Shown: piece by piece, positions 5,249 through 5,267 of the stretch
Layout of the letters: every line of letters begins with the position of its first letter
Numbering within the stretch: position 1 is the first letter of the stretch
DNA from: Candidatus Hydrogenedentota bacterium
GTDB lineage: Bacteria; Hydrogenedentota; Hydrogenedentia; Hydrogenedentales; JAEUWI01
DNA length: 5,267 nt
Reading direction: 5' to 3'
Assembly (NCBI GenBank): GCA_030430835.1
Contig: JAUIKJ010000229.1
Location: 1-5,267, forward strand
Translations under genes and position numbers: made by a program
Notes under the pieces: model-generated
The model's database searches: none
What the model saw: only the letters and a program-made list of their open reading frames with translations
What the model was told of the DNA's origin: nothing

Positions 5249-5267
5249 CGCCGCCTAGCCGAGCCGG

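Overview
The window is GC-rich, tightly packed bacterial DNA, and every gene in it is chromosomal in character. The best clue to the host is the partial gene at the left end. It encodes a secreted protein with EF-hand-like repeats of the type ISLSELLR(V/L)IQFFNS, a Glu-Gly repeat linker and the start of a DNRLRE-type domain. From memory, this combination is typical of Candidatus Hydrogenedentes (Hydrogenedentota) and a few relatives such as Lentisphaerae. That assignment is an inference, not a measurement. An LpxL/HtrB-type acyltransferase fits a cell with an outer membrane.

Layout, left to right. Positions 1-638 (minus) hold the 5' part of the secreted DNRLRE protein gene, which runs off the left edge. 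It diverges from a complete comF-family gene at 753-1535 (plus). Positions 1536-1600 hold a perfect 12-bp hairpin shared by convergent genes. Positions 1601-1789 (minus) encode a 62-residue protein resembling only the N-terminal domain of GspF/PilC. It has its own near-consensus sigma70 promoter at 1919-1947 and a leader of about 120 nt that can fold over its ribosome binding site. Positions 1952-5172 (minus) look like one four-gene operon, transcribed right to left: a beta-CASP metallo-beta-lactamase ribonuclease, a lysophospholipid/lipid A acyltransferase, type I 3-dehydroquinate dehydratase, and a 49-residue protein. The genes are joined by a 3-nt gap, a 4-nt ATGA overlap and a 15-nt gap. 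A candidate promoter with inverted repeats precedes the operon at 5182-5248.

The operon genes do not form one pathway: RNA processing, envelope lipid acylation and aromatic amino acid synthesis sit together, which suggests a housekeeping transcription unit. I see no mobile element, CRISPR array, tRNA or rRNA. I found no convincing new multi-gene system. The parts most worth a second look are the two small genes at 1601-1789 and 1952-2101 and the regulatory DNA at 1790-1947 and 5176-5248.
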